This document shows, one piece after another, positions 43,881-55,654 of a stretch of 64,000 nucleotides of DNA. This stretch comes from Sophora flavescens (Eukaryota > Streptophyta > Magnoliopsida > Fabales > Fabaceae): assembly GCA_030762895.1 (NCBI GenBank), contig CM061070.1, forward strand, positions 31,523,652-31,587,651. The letters are read 5' to 3'. A model generated the notes under the pieces. That model was not told where the DNA came from. It saw only the letters and a list, made by a program, of their open reading frames with translations, and did not search any database. Numbering within the stretch: position 1 is the stretch's first letter; the number at the start of each line of letters is the position of its first letter. The position numbers were made by a program, and so were the translations under genes.

Positions 43881-44456
43881 CAATAAATAGATTTTAACTA
43901 TGCTTAAGCATTGCAACGTCAAGATTTGAATAATGACGCAGCAAAGGAGATGGAAGTGGGTTCAAGCTGCATCATAAAGAAAATAAGGGGTTATTATGGA
44001 ACAATGCTACATCATGCTCTCATTTTCTAAGGACAGGAAGAACAATTTTTATGGATAAGGACTAACTCCTAACATAAGTACAAGGTGGGGGACTAGCTCA
44101 GGTTTTGTCTGTTGTGGATAAATATAAGTTGGACAGTTTTTGAAATTTTTTGAAATGCAATTAATGGGAGTGGGATGGAGAAAGAGAGAGAAACTTACGG
44201 TTTCTGATAACCAACCCCTAACCACACGATCTTTCTCCCTCTATCCACTTTATTTCTTTCTTTTCCACATCTCACCACCCTCAGCACCCAATCCACTCCC
44301 TACCCTGACACATTAAATAGACCTCTCCTCTCTCTTCCACTCACCCACTATAGTCAGAAACCTCTATTTCTTCTTCCTTCATTCTCGTAACCCTAACATC
44401 CAAACCCTCCCTCTATTTCTTCTTCTTCCTTATATTTTTTTTCCACACCTCACCAC
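43881..44456 (+). other. Spacer between pol and the third ORF of element B
   Basis: Non-coding, ending in a pyrimidine-rich stretch (TTTCTTCTTCTTCC) ahead of the third ORF. In Athila/Calypso elements such a tract precedes a spliced or subgenomic third ORF, so a splice acceptor here is plausible but unproven. Confidence 0.4.
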
Positions 44457-46042
44457 CATGACAGCAAAGAAAGGAGGTCGCATGAAGCACCGCGATGTAA
44501 AGAACGCCGCACCCACTTCCAATAATGAAAAGGAGCTGTTCACCACTTGAACTGGGGACTCTTGCCTGAGTTGGTGTAGGTGATTGAGGCTCATAAATGG
44601 AAAATCTTTGCTGAGCATCCTGATGGCTTATGTACCCAACTGGTGAGAGATTTTTATGCAAATGTTGATTTGAGGCCCAAACCTTTGTGGTGATCACAGG
44701 GGGAAAGGTGTCATTCTCTGCCAAGACCATCAATCTGCATCTAAGACTGGAAGAGGTGGAGAATGAATACCAGGAAATCTAGAAGAGTGCTACAGAGAAG
44801 AGGCTGCAGCAGATGAAGAAAAACTTGGCCCTTGCTGGAGCAGAATGGATCCAGCAACCTAAAGGCCAACTAAAGCTCCCAAGGTCTATGCTGGAGCCCC
44901 TAGCCAAAGTTTGGTATCACTTCCTCAGATACTCTTTCTCTCCCCTACTGGTCAGCTGGAAACAGTGGATAAAGAACGCTTGGTTCTACTCCACTGTGGG
45001 GGAGATAATCAAGAACCAAATCTCCACCTGTGCCATGAAGCAAAAAGGTAACCTATGTTCCCCTGTCTGATCACTGATTTATGCCTGGAGAAAGAAGTGG
45101 AATACAACCCAGGAGAAGGGCTAGAGACAAATTCAGGGCCCATAGATATGAGTTGTATCTTGAGGATGTATTCCAATTCAGACAAAGCTGGTTCTAGTTC
45201 AAGCAAACTACCGAAATCTGGCACCCCAGAACAACAGGATCGCTCTGGGATGCTAGAGCAAAAAGTGGATCAGTTGACTGATATGCTACAGCAACACATG
45301 CAGAGAGAGAAAGCTTTCTGATTCTGCAAGTACCAGTGGGAAAAAAAACTCATTAAACTCAATAATTGGAAGCTTGAAACACCCATTCCCCAGTTCCCAA
45401 GAGAACTTGTACCACCTATTGAAGAAGAAGTCCCTGTCCCACCTTACAAAATTGTCCACGACCCTGTTTTTGTGAACCCTGAGAATAACATTAACCTCAA
45501 CCCTGCCAACAGCTCTGCCTCTGATGAGGGATGGATGGGCATTCCTCCATCCCAGCAGCAAGAAGACATTGTGGCCTCTGAGCCCAAGCAGAAAAAGTCA
45601 GCTTCACAAGGCTCCTAGCAGGATCAAGGGAGTGTGAAGAGACCCCGTGATACAGCCCCAGAGAAAGTTCCCTCCCCCGCTTCTGTTGCAGCAAAGACAA
45701 CCCCTCCAATGCAGCTGCTGAAAAGGGGAGCCCAATAATGAAGATAGCTGCTGAATATGCTGCAATGGAGGAAGAGGAGGAAGATGAAATCCCCTTTTCC
45801 AAGAGAGCAAAGCTTGCTGCACAAAATGCTGCAGCCAAGATCTAAATGGAGAAGGTTGCAGCATTGAGGGAAAAAGAGGCAAAGACTGCTGTAGCAGAAG
45901 AAGCTGAGGCTGAGGAGGAAGCTGGAGAAGGAACTGATGAAGGAGGAGAAGAAGAGGAAGAAAATGAAGAAGAGGAAGATGTGCAAGTCATTGGAGCAAC
46001 TCCAGGAAGGGTGCCTTCCACCAAGAGTGGAGGTAGCGGGAA
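44457..46042 (+). pseudogene. Element B third ORF ('envelope-like'/plant transposon-protein domain), degenerate and truncated
   Basis: Begins MTAKKGGRMKHRDVKNAAP and decays through several frames. Recognisable parts are VIEAHKWKIFAEHPDG, PRSMLEPLAKVWYHFLRY and GEIIKNQISTCAMKQKG, the pattern of the 'putative plant transposon protein' domain found in the third ORF of Athila/Calypso-type elements. A C-terminal acidic coiled-coil-rich part (about 45846-46042) follows. At least five stops or frameshifts are seen. Element C interrupts it at 46043. The label envelope-like is historical; no function is shown here. Confidence 0.65.
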
Positions 46043-47628
46043 TGAAGTTGACACAGGCAAACACAAGAAGGGGGGTTGAATTGTGTTTGTTAATAATTTT
46101 CGAAATCAACCTTTTCAAAACTGTTTTCTCACACAAGAAGATTAAATTAGAAGCAAGCGCACAGAAATAGATCTTTTAGAAACTTAACAAAAGCAATATC
46201 AAAACCCCACAGTCAGTATAAACAAATAAAGCTGTAAAAGTTTAGAGATAGAAGATTCACACAAATGATTTTATCCTGGTTCACTCTCTTCCAACCAAGA
46301 GCTACGTCCAGTCCCTTCGACTTGAAGGATTTATCCACTATTTTTCCAAATAGATTACAACCAAGTATTCAACACCTTTTCAGGCTTACAAGTATTCCTT
46401 TCTTACCAAGTCTCTCCAGGCTCTAATTCTAACACAGATTTAACTTAGAATTTCTTAACTCACTATGTATGAGGATATGAAAGTTTGAGATCTGTTGATT
46501 ATTTTCACAATATTCAAACTAAGAGATTACAGACTTTTGCTTTTTGAAAGAATAAATAAGAGCTTGCTCTTGCAAATATTTTATAAGCAGGAGTTGTTAG
46601 CTAGCAAAAGTTGTTCTTCAGTATCTAAGGTCTTCTACTTATAGTGACCTTCTCCTTCTCTTGAAAAGCTTCAATGGTCATTTTGAATTTCCCGTTTAGA
46701 GATAGCATAATATTTGTTGTGACTGAAGGCATGATTGAAGCAATGCTGAAATGCACTCTTGGTTATCAGGGTAGTACAAAAATGGAGGCTCACTGCTCTG
46801 AGCATTGCAGCTTGAAAAAGTTTTTCCTCCTTTGTGTATAGTCCAACTTTTTCTAGTCATAAAGTTTTCATCGTACAAGTCACATTTCATTTCCTCATTG
46901 TACTATTTGTTTTTTGTATTTTCTCGATGGTACTATGATTTTCTTAAAAGGAAACAAAGCATTAACCGGATAGAAGAACAAATATTCTATTGGAATAAAT
47001 ATCAATCATTTGAAATAAATTCAAGAGAACCGGATTGTATTTATTCACTTTAGAAGAACGTATAGGAGATAGAAACTCGTCTACTCAAAAACTCTGTCTA
47101 CTCAGTTATTTGTGAGACTAAGTCTGTTCACTCCTTCATATTGCTCGTCTACTGACGTGGCATATCCTCTCGTCTATCAAGTCTTTGGACTTGTTGCATC
47201 TCAGTGAGTTATTTTGATTTCCGTCTAGTGATGTGGCAATTAGAGCTCGTCTACTTATTATTTTAATTTTTCTTATATTTCATCCTATTAAAAACTTCCG
47301 TCTGCTGACGTGGCAAACTGAGCACGTCTACTTAGAATTTTAAGCCTCGTCTACTTAAATTCTTGTCTACTCAAATAAACATAAAGTAATTTTACCAAAC
47401 ATTTTTTATCAGCTCGTCTATACGATTGGACGTGAATTAACTTTCTCAGTCCAAGCAGATATAAAGAACTTTATACAAGATTTCTCATGACTTATATGAT
47501 TCAAGTAATCCTGCAAAAACTGAATAACCTTGTTAAATCTTAACTAACACTTTGCCAAGCAAATTTAATCCTTTTGTTAACATCAAAACTTAGAGATTAA
47601 TTAAATCCAAATCACTTTGGTTCCAACA
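46043..47628 (-). repeat. 3' LTR of element C, 1586 bp
   Basis: Minus strand runs TGTTGGAACCAAAG to GTCAACTTCA. CACTATAAGTAG at about 46636-46650 (minus) is the likely TATA box. U3 holds about twelve CGTCTA-type words (47069-47424) and TGACGTGGCA twice. The last 500 bases match the partial 5' LTR at 63466-64000 closely. Confidence 0.88.
47069..47424 (-). promoter_or_regulatory. CGTCTA-word cluster with TGACGTGGCA sites in the element C U3
   Basis: About twelve (C/T)(C/T)CGTCTA-like words occur in 355 bp. TGACGTGGCA occurs at about 47153 and 47303, with a decayed GATGTGGCA at 47227. The ACGTGGC core is the bZIP/ABRE-type site in plants. The SIRE-like LTR at 27988 has the same two words. Confidence 0.5.
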
Positions 47629-47642
47629 ATCTCCCCCTTTTT

Positions 47643-48103
47643 GATGATGACAAAATGTAATTAAATTTGAGTACTAAAGTCCAAGAGAGCTTACAAAGCT
47701 CCCCCTAAGACAAAGCATTCAAACTTCTAACAATACATGTATATAACTTATCAGATCAGGATTGTATCAGAGTAATTACTTATCAAGGCATTATGGATTT
47801 AACCAAACTTATAGATAGGTTCAAAGCAAATTTTTTATTTTTATATTATATTATACAGAGTTAGAGTATGTAGACTTAGAATATATCAAAGCAATAAACA
47901 AATCAGTATCAGAGCATTCAAGATAACATATATATAGAATATTTTAAGCATAAGCAGAGACATGCATGTGCAAACATATATATGCTTTTCAAAAACTGAC
48001 TTTTCTTATTAAATTTAATTCTCTTTCCCTTCTCCCCCCTTTTTTGTCATCGGGCAAAAAGGTAAAGGAGTGGACCATCATTATCAGTAAGAGAAAAAAT
48101 AAA
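47643..48103 (-). other. Untranslated region between the element C third ORF and its PPT
   Basis: AT-rich non-coding sequence. TTTTTTGTCATCGGGC at about 48040 is on the 3' side of the ORF stop; nothing else is recognised. Confidence 0.4.
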
Positions 48104-48694
48104 TTAAGAGGAATGTGGAGGTGAAGGAGGAGGGTTTTGGTTCAGATTCTGATCAGGATTTGGAGTAGGAGCAGGGATCTGTGTTGGCATATTTTGGCTT
48201 TGCTGAAAGTTGAGGATGATGCTCATCATCTGGTTCATCATTATATTTGTTGGGACCAGAGCCTCTGCAACCTGTTCTCTTACTTGTTCCTTCACTTCAG
48301 TTTTGACTCTTTCTTCAATAATTTTGTCAATTATCTCTTCATAGTTTGGTGGCAGAGAGAGTGATGGTCTGGAGCTTTCAGCACTGTCTTGAGCATGTGC
48401 ATGACTTGGCATGGTGTCCAATGCTCTTGACTGTTGAGGTTGATCCTGAGGATGAATAATTGTGGGAGCTAAAGGTTGAGATGAGTGCTTCTCTGAAGTG
48501 CTTGGTCTGGGAGTAGACTCAGCAACTTCCTCATGCTCAATTACTATTTTAACAGACTCAGGATTTACAGCAGGATCTTCAACAATGATCTCTTCTTCCT
48601 TGGCCCATTGAATTGCATCTTCATTCTCAATGTGTAGATTTCTAACAGGAAAGCAAAAGATATCCTTGATGATGATGAATCTATAACTTGAAAT
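48104..48694 (-). pseudogene. Element C third ORF, C-terminal part
   Basis: Minus-strand frame ending PPSPPHSS-stop at 48104. It has a helical, charged coiled-coil-like part (EERVKTEVKEQVREQVAEAL) followed by a Pro/Gln/Asn-rich tail, as reported for the C-terminal part of the SIRE1 third ORF. It lies against the 5' edge of element D; its other part starts at 57342, and the two sides of the insertion are in the same reading frame. Confidence 0.7.
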
Positions 48695-50335
48695 TGTAAT
48701 CACACATTTATATATTTTGATGAATGACAAACACTAACAAAAAGGCAAGAGAATTTTTCTTTTAGCATGCAGGTACCGCGTGCAAAAATTCAAATTATTA
48801 TGGTGTACCAGAAAATCAAGTATCAAGACCTCAAGCAAGATTGAGTATATATACTAGGTCTTAGTTATCTTGTAAGGGTATGATGGCTAAAACTCACTTT
48901 GGCTCATTTAATCAATTTAACTAAAACACTATACTTTTGGATAAAAGGTTTTTAATTAAGCTTTTGATTAACAAAGTATTTTTCAAATTGATTTTAAATT
49001 AAAAAAATAAATAGAAATCTGATTTAACAAAAAAAATAGATTAAGTTTTTCAAAATATAAAATCAGTTTTCAATCCCATGCAATTATTAATTTTCAAGGT
49101 GCAATCAATTTATTCAATACGTTGCAGCATATCAAATAGTGCAATTTCAAAATGATGCAATTTCAATTGAAATGATCAATTTTTCACTTTCTCAACCCGT
49201 GTGCAGAGTTTGGTCAACATAAACTATATAGCAAATATGAAAAAAATTTGTCAATCTTATAAAAACTGATTTGCACTAAAGCTTCAACCGTTTGAGCCTT
49301 TGATTCAATTTAATTATGATTGAGATTTTATTTTCAATTGGCTAAGATTTTCTTCTCAATTGAAAAACGTGATTAATTGAGTTTGGAATGAAATAAATTG
49401 ATTGACTAAATATTGTCAATTGATTAGCAACGGTAATTTGTTCAATAATGACCAAAATGATAGTACATTTTTCTTTACATATATATGTGAAACTTGGGTG
49501 CAACGTAAAGCTTTCTTTTTGAAATTAAATGATATTGATCTTGAATAAAGAAAGCTTCAGTGTGTGAAATTTGAATTGGAATCTGTATGTATATCTCAAG
49601 GCATGAACCGATTTTAACATGTGAAAATTGTTTTTTAAACCACCTAATTGATTTGCACATTAAATTTAATGGTGCAACGGCTAGCTTTCCAATTCAAATT
49701 GTTTTTTAAACTTTTTTAAACCACCCAATTGATTTGCACATTAAATTTAATGGTGCAATGGCTAGCTTTCAATGACATAAGTCCTTTCCTTATTTGAGGT
49801 GCAACGGTTATATTTTCAAAAGGCTATAAAAGTGGTTTTTGTTGAAAATTCATAAGAAGAAGAGAATACATAAAAAAAATTACTCTTTTGATAAGACAAT
49901 TCTTGTGAGCCAAATTGTGTTACTATCATCATACTCATAATGCTTCAAGTTGTAATCATCTGCACTAGAAGAGTGTATCATATTGTTCTTCCTTTGCTGA
50001 AACTTTGTGTGAGGGTGTGCTATCCATCTTTGTTGTGATTGAGGCTTCTACACAAGGGTGGGGTATCCCTAGTGAGAAGTTATAAGCTTGTTTGTTAGTG
50101 GAAGAAAATCCCACACGTGGAGTGGGGACTGGACCTAGGTCACTGGTGGTTGGTGGCTGAACCAGGATAAAATCCTCGCGCAAGTATTCTCTTTACCTCT
50201 CTTTTAATTTATTTCTTTTATATAATTGATTGCGTGATAAATTTTGTTAAAGAAATTTTTTGTTGAAAAATTAAAAAGAAATTTGTAGACTCAATTCACC
50301 CCTCCCCTCTTGAGTTGAAGCCACATATTCCAACA
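48695..50335 (+). repeat. 5' LTR of element D, 1641 bp
   Basis: TGTAATCACAC to ATATTCCAACA. It contains a roughly 80-bp internal duplication (ACCACCYAATTGATTTGCAC, about 49637 and 49722) and many short CAATTGAT-type palindromic words at 49090-49450. GGCTATAAAAGTGG at about 49822 is the TATA box. Confidence 0.9.
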
Positions 50336-50337
50336 AG

Positions 50338-50349
50338 TGGTATCAGAGC
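50338..50349 (+). other. Primer binding site of element D
   Basis: TGGTATCAGAGC, exact match to the plant tRNA-iMet type site, two bases inside the LTR. Confidence 0.92.
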
Positions 50350-50387
50350 TAGACTCTTGCATAAAGTGCTTAGCAGCTTCAAGATAA

Positions 50388-51896
50388 ATGTCTTCGAATG
50401 ACTTCCTACCTGAAGGAGCCTCCCTTGGCAGACCCCCTGCCTTTAATGGTGAAGAGTATGCATATTGGAAAGAACGCATGATAACATCTGCTTTGAGTAG
50501 GGGAGAATTTTTCAGGGTCTCAAATTGCAAGACGGCCAAAGAAATGTGGGATACGCTTCAAGTCACTCATGAAGGAACGAGTGAAGTCAAGCGCGCATGG
50601 ACAAACACTCTGATAAGAGAATACGAGCTGTTCATGATTAGGCAAGGAGAATTCATTCCAGACATGCAGAAACGCTTCACTCACATTGTGAACCAGCTTG
50701 CTGGTCTGGGTAAGAATATTGATAATGAAGATTTAATTAACAAAGTTCTACGTTGTTTGAGCAGGGAATGGCAGCCGAAGGTGACAACAATTGCTGAATC
50801 TAAAGATCTCATCACAATGAACTTAGCGACACTATTTGGAAAATTACAAGAGCATGAACTAGAACTTAGACGGCTGTCGGAACACGAAGAAAAAGACAAG
50901 AAAAAGAAGAGCATAGCCTTGAAATCATCCTCCTCCCAAAATGAGGAAGAGAGTGAAAAAGATGAAGAAGAGGAAGACGCTTCAGATGATGAAATGGGAA
51001 TGCTAGTAAAGAAATTCAAAAGATTTGTGAAAAAGAAAGCTAACTCAAGAAGATCATCAACCTTTCCCAAAAAGAGTTTCAATAAGGGAGATGGTCCAAG
51101 CTCCACACCTACTTGCTATGAATGTGGAAAGCCCGGTCACATGAGGTATGATTGTCCTAAATTACAAAAGAAGGACAAATTCGAAAGAAAAGAAAAGAAG
51201 GAAAACAAACCTAGAAGAGCTTACATAGCTTGGGATGAAAATGATTTGGATACCACCGATGATTCAGACAATGAGGAAGCTAACTTATGTCTCATGGCTG
51301 GCCACGAAAGCCATGATGAGGTAACCTCTAACTCTTCTTCTTCTTCTTGCTCATATGATGCATTGCATGATGCCTTTCTTGAACTACACAATGACTCTAT
51401 GAGATTGGCTAAGGCATTAGAAAAATCCAAGAAAATGGTTAATTATTTGCAAAACCAAGTAATTACTTTAACAAAAGAAAGGTTGGAATTAGAGAAGGAA
51501 AACCATAGCATTGGATATACTCTAGGAAATTTTACATGCAGAAAGTGCAGTGAATATGAAAAACAATTAAATGACTTGAAGATCACTCTTGAAAAATTCA
51601 CCAATGGTAGAGATAACTTGAATGTTCTTTTGGTAATCCAAAAAGGTGTATATGATAAGGCTGGCTTAGGATATATGCCTAATGATCATGAAAAATCCTT
51701 TTTAAAGAAAACATTTGTGCCTACTCATACATCTGTTAGTCCTTTCGTCAAATGTTATTATTGTGCTAGAAAAGGGCATACCACATCAACTTGTAATATG
51801 AGAAAGGAGAATGAAAAGAAAAAATGGGTTCCTAAGGGAACATCATATGACACTAACAGCCAAGGACCCAATAAAATTTTGGTATCAAAAACATAA
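50388..51896 (+). CDS. Gag of element D
   Basis: Open frame of 502 codons, ATG 50388 to TAA 51894. Order: short N-terminal FNGEEYAYWKERM, Gag core (CKTAKEMWDTLQVTHEGTSE, IREYELFMIRQGE), acidic/basic linker, CCHC zinc knuckle at about residue 243 (CYECGKPGHMRYDC), Ser-rich and coiled-coil part (about 330-400), then a second Cys/His box at about 456 (CYYCARKGHTTSTC). Two such boxes around a coiled coil are characteristic of Sirevirus Gag. The segment between YWKERM and the core looks some 60-70 residues shorter than in other SIRE-type Gags, an apparent in-frame deletion. Retroelement, not a host gene. Confidence 0.85.
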   Translation: MSSNDFLPEGASLGRPPAFNGEEYAYWKERMITSALSRGEFFRVSNCKTAKEMWDTLQVTHEGTSEVKRAWTNTLIREYELFMIRQGEFIPDMQKRFTHIVNQLAGLGKNIDNEDLINKVLRCLSREWQPKVTTIAESKDLITMNLATLFGKLQEHELELRRLSEHEEKDKKKKSIALKSSSSQNEEESEKDEEEEDASDDEMGMLVKKFKRFVKKKANSRRSSTFPKKSFNKGDGPSSTPTCYECGKPGHMRYDCPKLQKKDKFERKEKKENKPRRAYIAWDENDLDTTDDSDNEEANLCLMAGHESHDEVTSNSSSSSCSYDALHDAFLELHNDSMRLAKALEKSKKMVNYLQNQVITLTKERLELEKENHSIGYTLGNFTCRKCSEYEKQLNDLKITLEKFTNGRDNLNVLLVIQKGVYDKAGLGYMPNDHEKSFLKKTFVPTHTSVSPFVKCYYCARKGHTTSTCNMRKENEKKKWVPKGTSYDTNSQGPNKILVSKT

Positions 51897-51915
51897 TATA
51901 ATTGTTGTTTTGTAG

Positions 51916-54900
51916 GTATGCTTGAAAGCCAAGACTACAAATTGGTACCTTGACAGTGGCTGCTCTAAGCATATGACGGGAGACATTAGCAAGTTCACAT
52001 CCTTCACACCAAAAGTTGGAGGACATGTGACATATGGTGACAATAACAAAGGGCAAATTCTTGGGATTGGAAGTGTTGGTAAAAGTCCGACAACATCAAT
52101 TGATAATGTACTTTTTGTGGAAGGACTAAAGCACAACCTACTAAGCATAAGTCAACTTTGCGACAAAGGTAACAAGGTTAGCTTTGATTCTAAAAGTTGT
52201 TTAATTGAAAATTTGCATGATAAAAATAAGAAATTAATTGGACATAGAATTAATAATATTTATATGATAGACTTAGATGATATCTCTTCAAATGATGCAT
52301 GTTGTCTTGTCTCTAGAGAAGAAGACAGTTTTCTTTGGCATCGTAGGATTGAACACATACACACAGAGCACTTAAACAAGCTTATTTCAAAAGAACTTGT
52401 TATCGGTTTACCCAAAATGAAATTTAAAAGGGATGGCTTGTGTGATGCATGCCAAAAAGGCAAACAAACAAAGGCTTCCTTCAAACCAATTAATATTGTT
52501 TCATCGGAGAGGCCCTTGTAACTCCTACATATGGATCTTTTTGGGCCTTCTAGAACTAAGAGCCTTGGTGGCAATTTTTACGCGTTAGTAATTGTTGACG
52601 ACTACTCTAGGTTCACTTGGACCTTATTTCTTTCACACAAAAGTGACACCTTTAAAGCTTTTAAAAAATTAGCCAAGGTAATTCAAAATGAAAAGGATCT
52701 AAAAATTGTATCTATTAGAAGTGACCATGGAGGGGAATTTGAAAACGAAACGTTTGAAATTTTTTGTGAAGAAAATGGCATAAAACATAATTTTTCTGCG
52801 CCTAGGACCCCACAACAAACTGGGGTGGTAGAAAGAAAAAATCGGGCTTTAGAGGAACTCTCTAGAACACTATAAAGCGATGCAAACCTCCCAAAATATT
52901 TTTGGGCGAATGCAGTTAGCACTGCTTGCTATGTTCTCAATAGGGTCTTAATTAGACCGATTTTAAAGAGAATCCCATGTGAATTATATAAAGGAAGGAA
53001 GCCCAATATCTCTCATTTTCGTGTGTTTGGATGCAAATGTTTTGTGCTTAATAATGGTAAAAATAATTTAGGAAAATTTGATGCCAAAGCTAATGAAGGG
53101 ATATTCTTAGGTTATTCATCATCTAGCAAAGCCTTCAGGTTATACAATAAAAGAACTTTAACTGTTGAGGAATCAGTGCATGTTTCTTTTGATAAGACTA
53201 GCCCCAAAAGGTTGGGAAAGGATATTGTTGATGACCTTGAAGATTCCTTAGAACATACCCACTTGGATGAAAAGAAAAATCAAGAGGACAAAGAAGGCAA
53301 TGATGATGAGATCAAGCAAGAGGAAGAAGAACTTTAAGATCTTCCCAAAGAATGGAGAGTTTCCAAAAAACATCCATTGGACAACATTATTGGTGATATT
53401 TCTAAAGGGGTAATTACTAGAAACTCCATTAAAAATGCTTGCAACCACATGGCTTTTGTTTCTCAAATAGAACCTAAGAACATTGACGATGCTATTTGTG
53501 ATGAATTTTGGTTGTTAGCCAGGCAAGAGGAATTAAACCAATTTCAAAGAAATCAGGTATGGGAACTAATCCCTAGGCCATCAAAAAATCAAACAATTGG
53601 AACTAAATGGGTCTTTAGAAATAAATTAGATGAAAATGGTATAATTGTTAGAAACAAGGCTAGACTTGTAGCTAAAAGGTACAATCAAGAGGACGGCATA
53701 GATTATGAAGAAACGTATGCACCCGTAGCCAGACTTGAGGCCATTCGCATGTTACTTGCATTTGCTTGCATTATGAATTTTAAATTATATCAAATGGATG
53801 TAAAAAGTGCGTTTTTAAATGGCTTTATTCAAGAAGAGGTGTATGTAAATCAACCTCCTGGTTTCAAAAACTTTGACCTACCCAATCATGTGTTTCGCTT
53901 AAAGAAAGTGCTTTATGGTTTAAAGTAAGCTCCTAGAGCTTGGTATGAGCTCTTAAGCAAGTTTCTTTTAGAAAAAGGTTTTTCACGAGGAAAGGTTGAC
54001 ACAACCTTATTTATTAAAAGAAAATCACACGATATTCTTCTTGTACAAGTGTATGTGGATGATATAATTTTTGGTGCTACTGATGAGTTTCTTTGCAAAG
54101 AATTCTCTAAGCATATGCAGGAAGAATTTGAAATGTCGATGATGGGAGAATTAAATTTCTTCCTTGGGCTTCAAATCAAACAAACAGACAACGGCATATT
54201 CATAAGTCAAGCAAAATACTGCAAGGAACTTTTAAAAAGATTTGGAATGGACAATGCCAAGGAGATAGCCACACCAATAAGCACCTCATGCTACTTAGAT
54301 AAGGATGCAAATGGTAAGCCTATTGAATTGACAAAATATCGAGGTATGATTGGATCCCTCTTGTATCTTACTGCAAGTAGGCCTGACATCATGTTTAGTG
54401 TTTGCATATGTGCTAGATATTAGGCTAGTCCTAGGGAATCCCACCTTGCGGCGGTTAAGCGAATAATGAGATACTTAGTTGGGACAAAAGACATGGGCTT
54501 GTGGTACCCCAAAGGCGACACATGCAATTTGGTTGGGCATTTCGACTCTGACTTTGCAGGTTGCAAGTTAGATAGGAAAAGTACTAGTAGGACATGCCAC
54601 TTTTTAGGTAGTGCCTTAGTTTCATGGTTTAGAAAAAAACAAGCTAGTGTGGCATTGTCAACCGCTGAGGCGGAATACATAGCATCAGGGAGTTGTTGTG
54701 CCCAAATTATTTGGATGAAACAACAACTGTTAGACTATGGTTTCCAATTAGATCATATCCCCATTCTATGTGATAACACTAGTGCCATTAACTTAACTAA
54801 GAATCCCATTCAACATTCTAGGACAAAATACATTGAGATAAGACACCATTTTATTCGGGATCGTGTGCAAAATGGAGATTGTGTTTTGGAGCATGTGGGT

Positions 54901-55005
54901 ACAACTAAGCAATTAGAAGATATCCTTACTAAACCCCTCAATAAAGAGAGTTTCTTTTACATCATAAGAGAATTAGGCATCCTAGATTTATCTTACATCA
55001 ATTAA
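51916..55005 (+). pseudogene. Pol of element D (protease, integrase, RT, RNase H) with five in-frame stops
   Basis: One continuous frame, +1 relative to gag, begins VCLKAKTTNWYLDSGCSKHM (protease DSG). It covers pre-integrase (LWHRRIEHIHTEHLNKL) and integrase (HMDLFGPSR, IRSDHGGEFE, TPQQTGVVERKNRAL, all three acidic residues present). RT follows (WVFRNKLDENG, YQMDVKSAFLNGF, VQVYVDDIIFGA) and then RNase H (HFDSDFAGCKLDRKSTS, LSTAEAEYIASG, CDNTSAINLTKN). Stops are at 52519, 52873, 53335, 53926 and 54421; the last two fit CAA or CAG to TAA or TAG. No frameshift is seen over 3 kb. Confidence 0.9.
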
Positions 55006-55640
55006 TCTTACATGTTTACTTTTATTCTCACATATCTATCAAATTTTCTCTCTGTCGATAATTCTATTAATAAATATGTGAGCAGGACAATTCATTTTAT
55101 CATAGTTCCTGTAACTATGTGTCACACTTTTCGATAATAATTTCCAAATTAACTGCATAAACTGAATTGCATCCAGTTGGTCAATGTGCTCCTACACCGT
55201 CCGCTCTATTGTGATAGTATGATTTTGTTAGTTTAGATACCGTGAATCATAAAATCATAAAATCAACCTCCATATTGGCTACTACACATACTTATTTTAT
55301 TAATGCTATTAATGTCCCACTTTTCATCTATTTTGATGAATGGAAGTTATCATCTTTATTTATTATCTTTTATCCATAAACTTTCTTTTTTATCATGCCA
55401 AAAGGGGGAGAAGAATTGGAATATTAATCTTGCATAAAATAAATGTAATTGAGCTATTCAGGGGGATCATGCTTATAATATTCCATTGCCTAATAATTTG
55501 AATTTATGCCTTCTTAATTTAACTGACGTATCTATTGAGTAATATGTTTTGGATAGGGAAAATCCATCCAACGCTCATGCAGTGCGTATATGACTGTGAC
55601 ACCACATTACATAGGTAAGAAGGTAAGGTTTGCCATAATC
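55006..55640 (+). other. Untranslated region between pol and PPT of element D
   Basis: Non-coding. A second PPT-like tract, AAAAGGGGGAGAAG, lies at about 55389-55402, 250 bp upstream of the functional one; multiple PPT copies are a described Sirevirus trait. Confidence 0.6.
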
Positions 55641-55654
55641 AAAAAGGGGGAGTA
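55641..55654 (+). other. Polypurine tract of element D
   Basis: AAAAAGGGGGAGTA immediately precedes the 3' LTR. Confidence 0.88.

Noticed and set aside
45497..46136. Ser/Phe/Leu-rich minus-strand frames
   Set aside because: Antisense of the acidic Glu-rich part of the element B third ORF.
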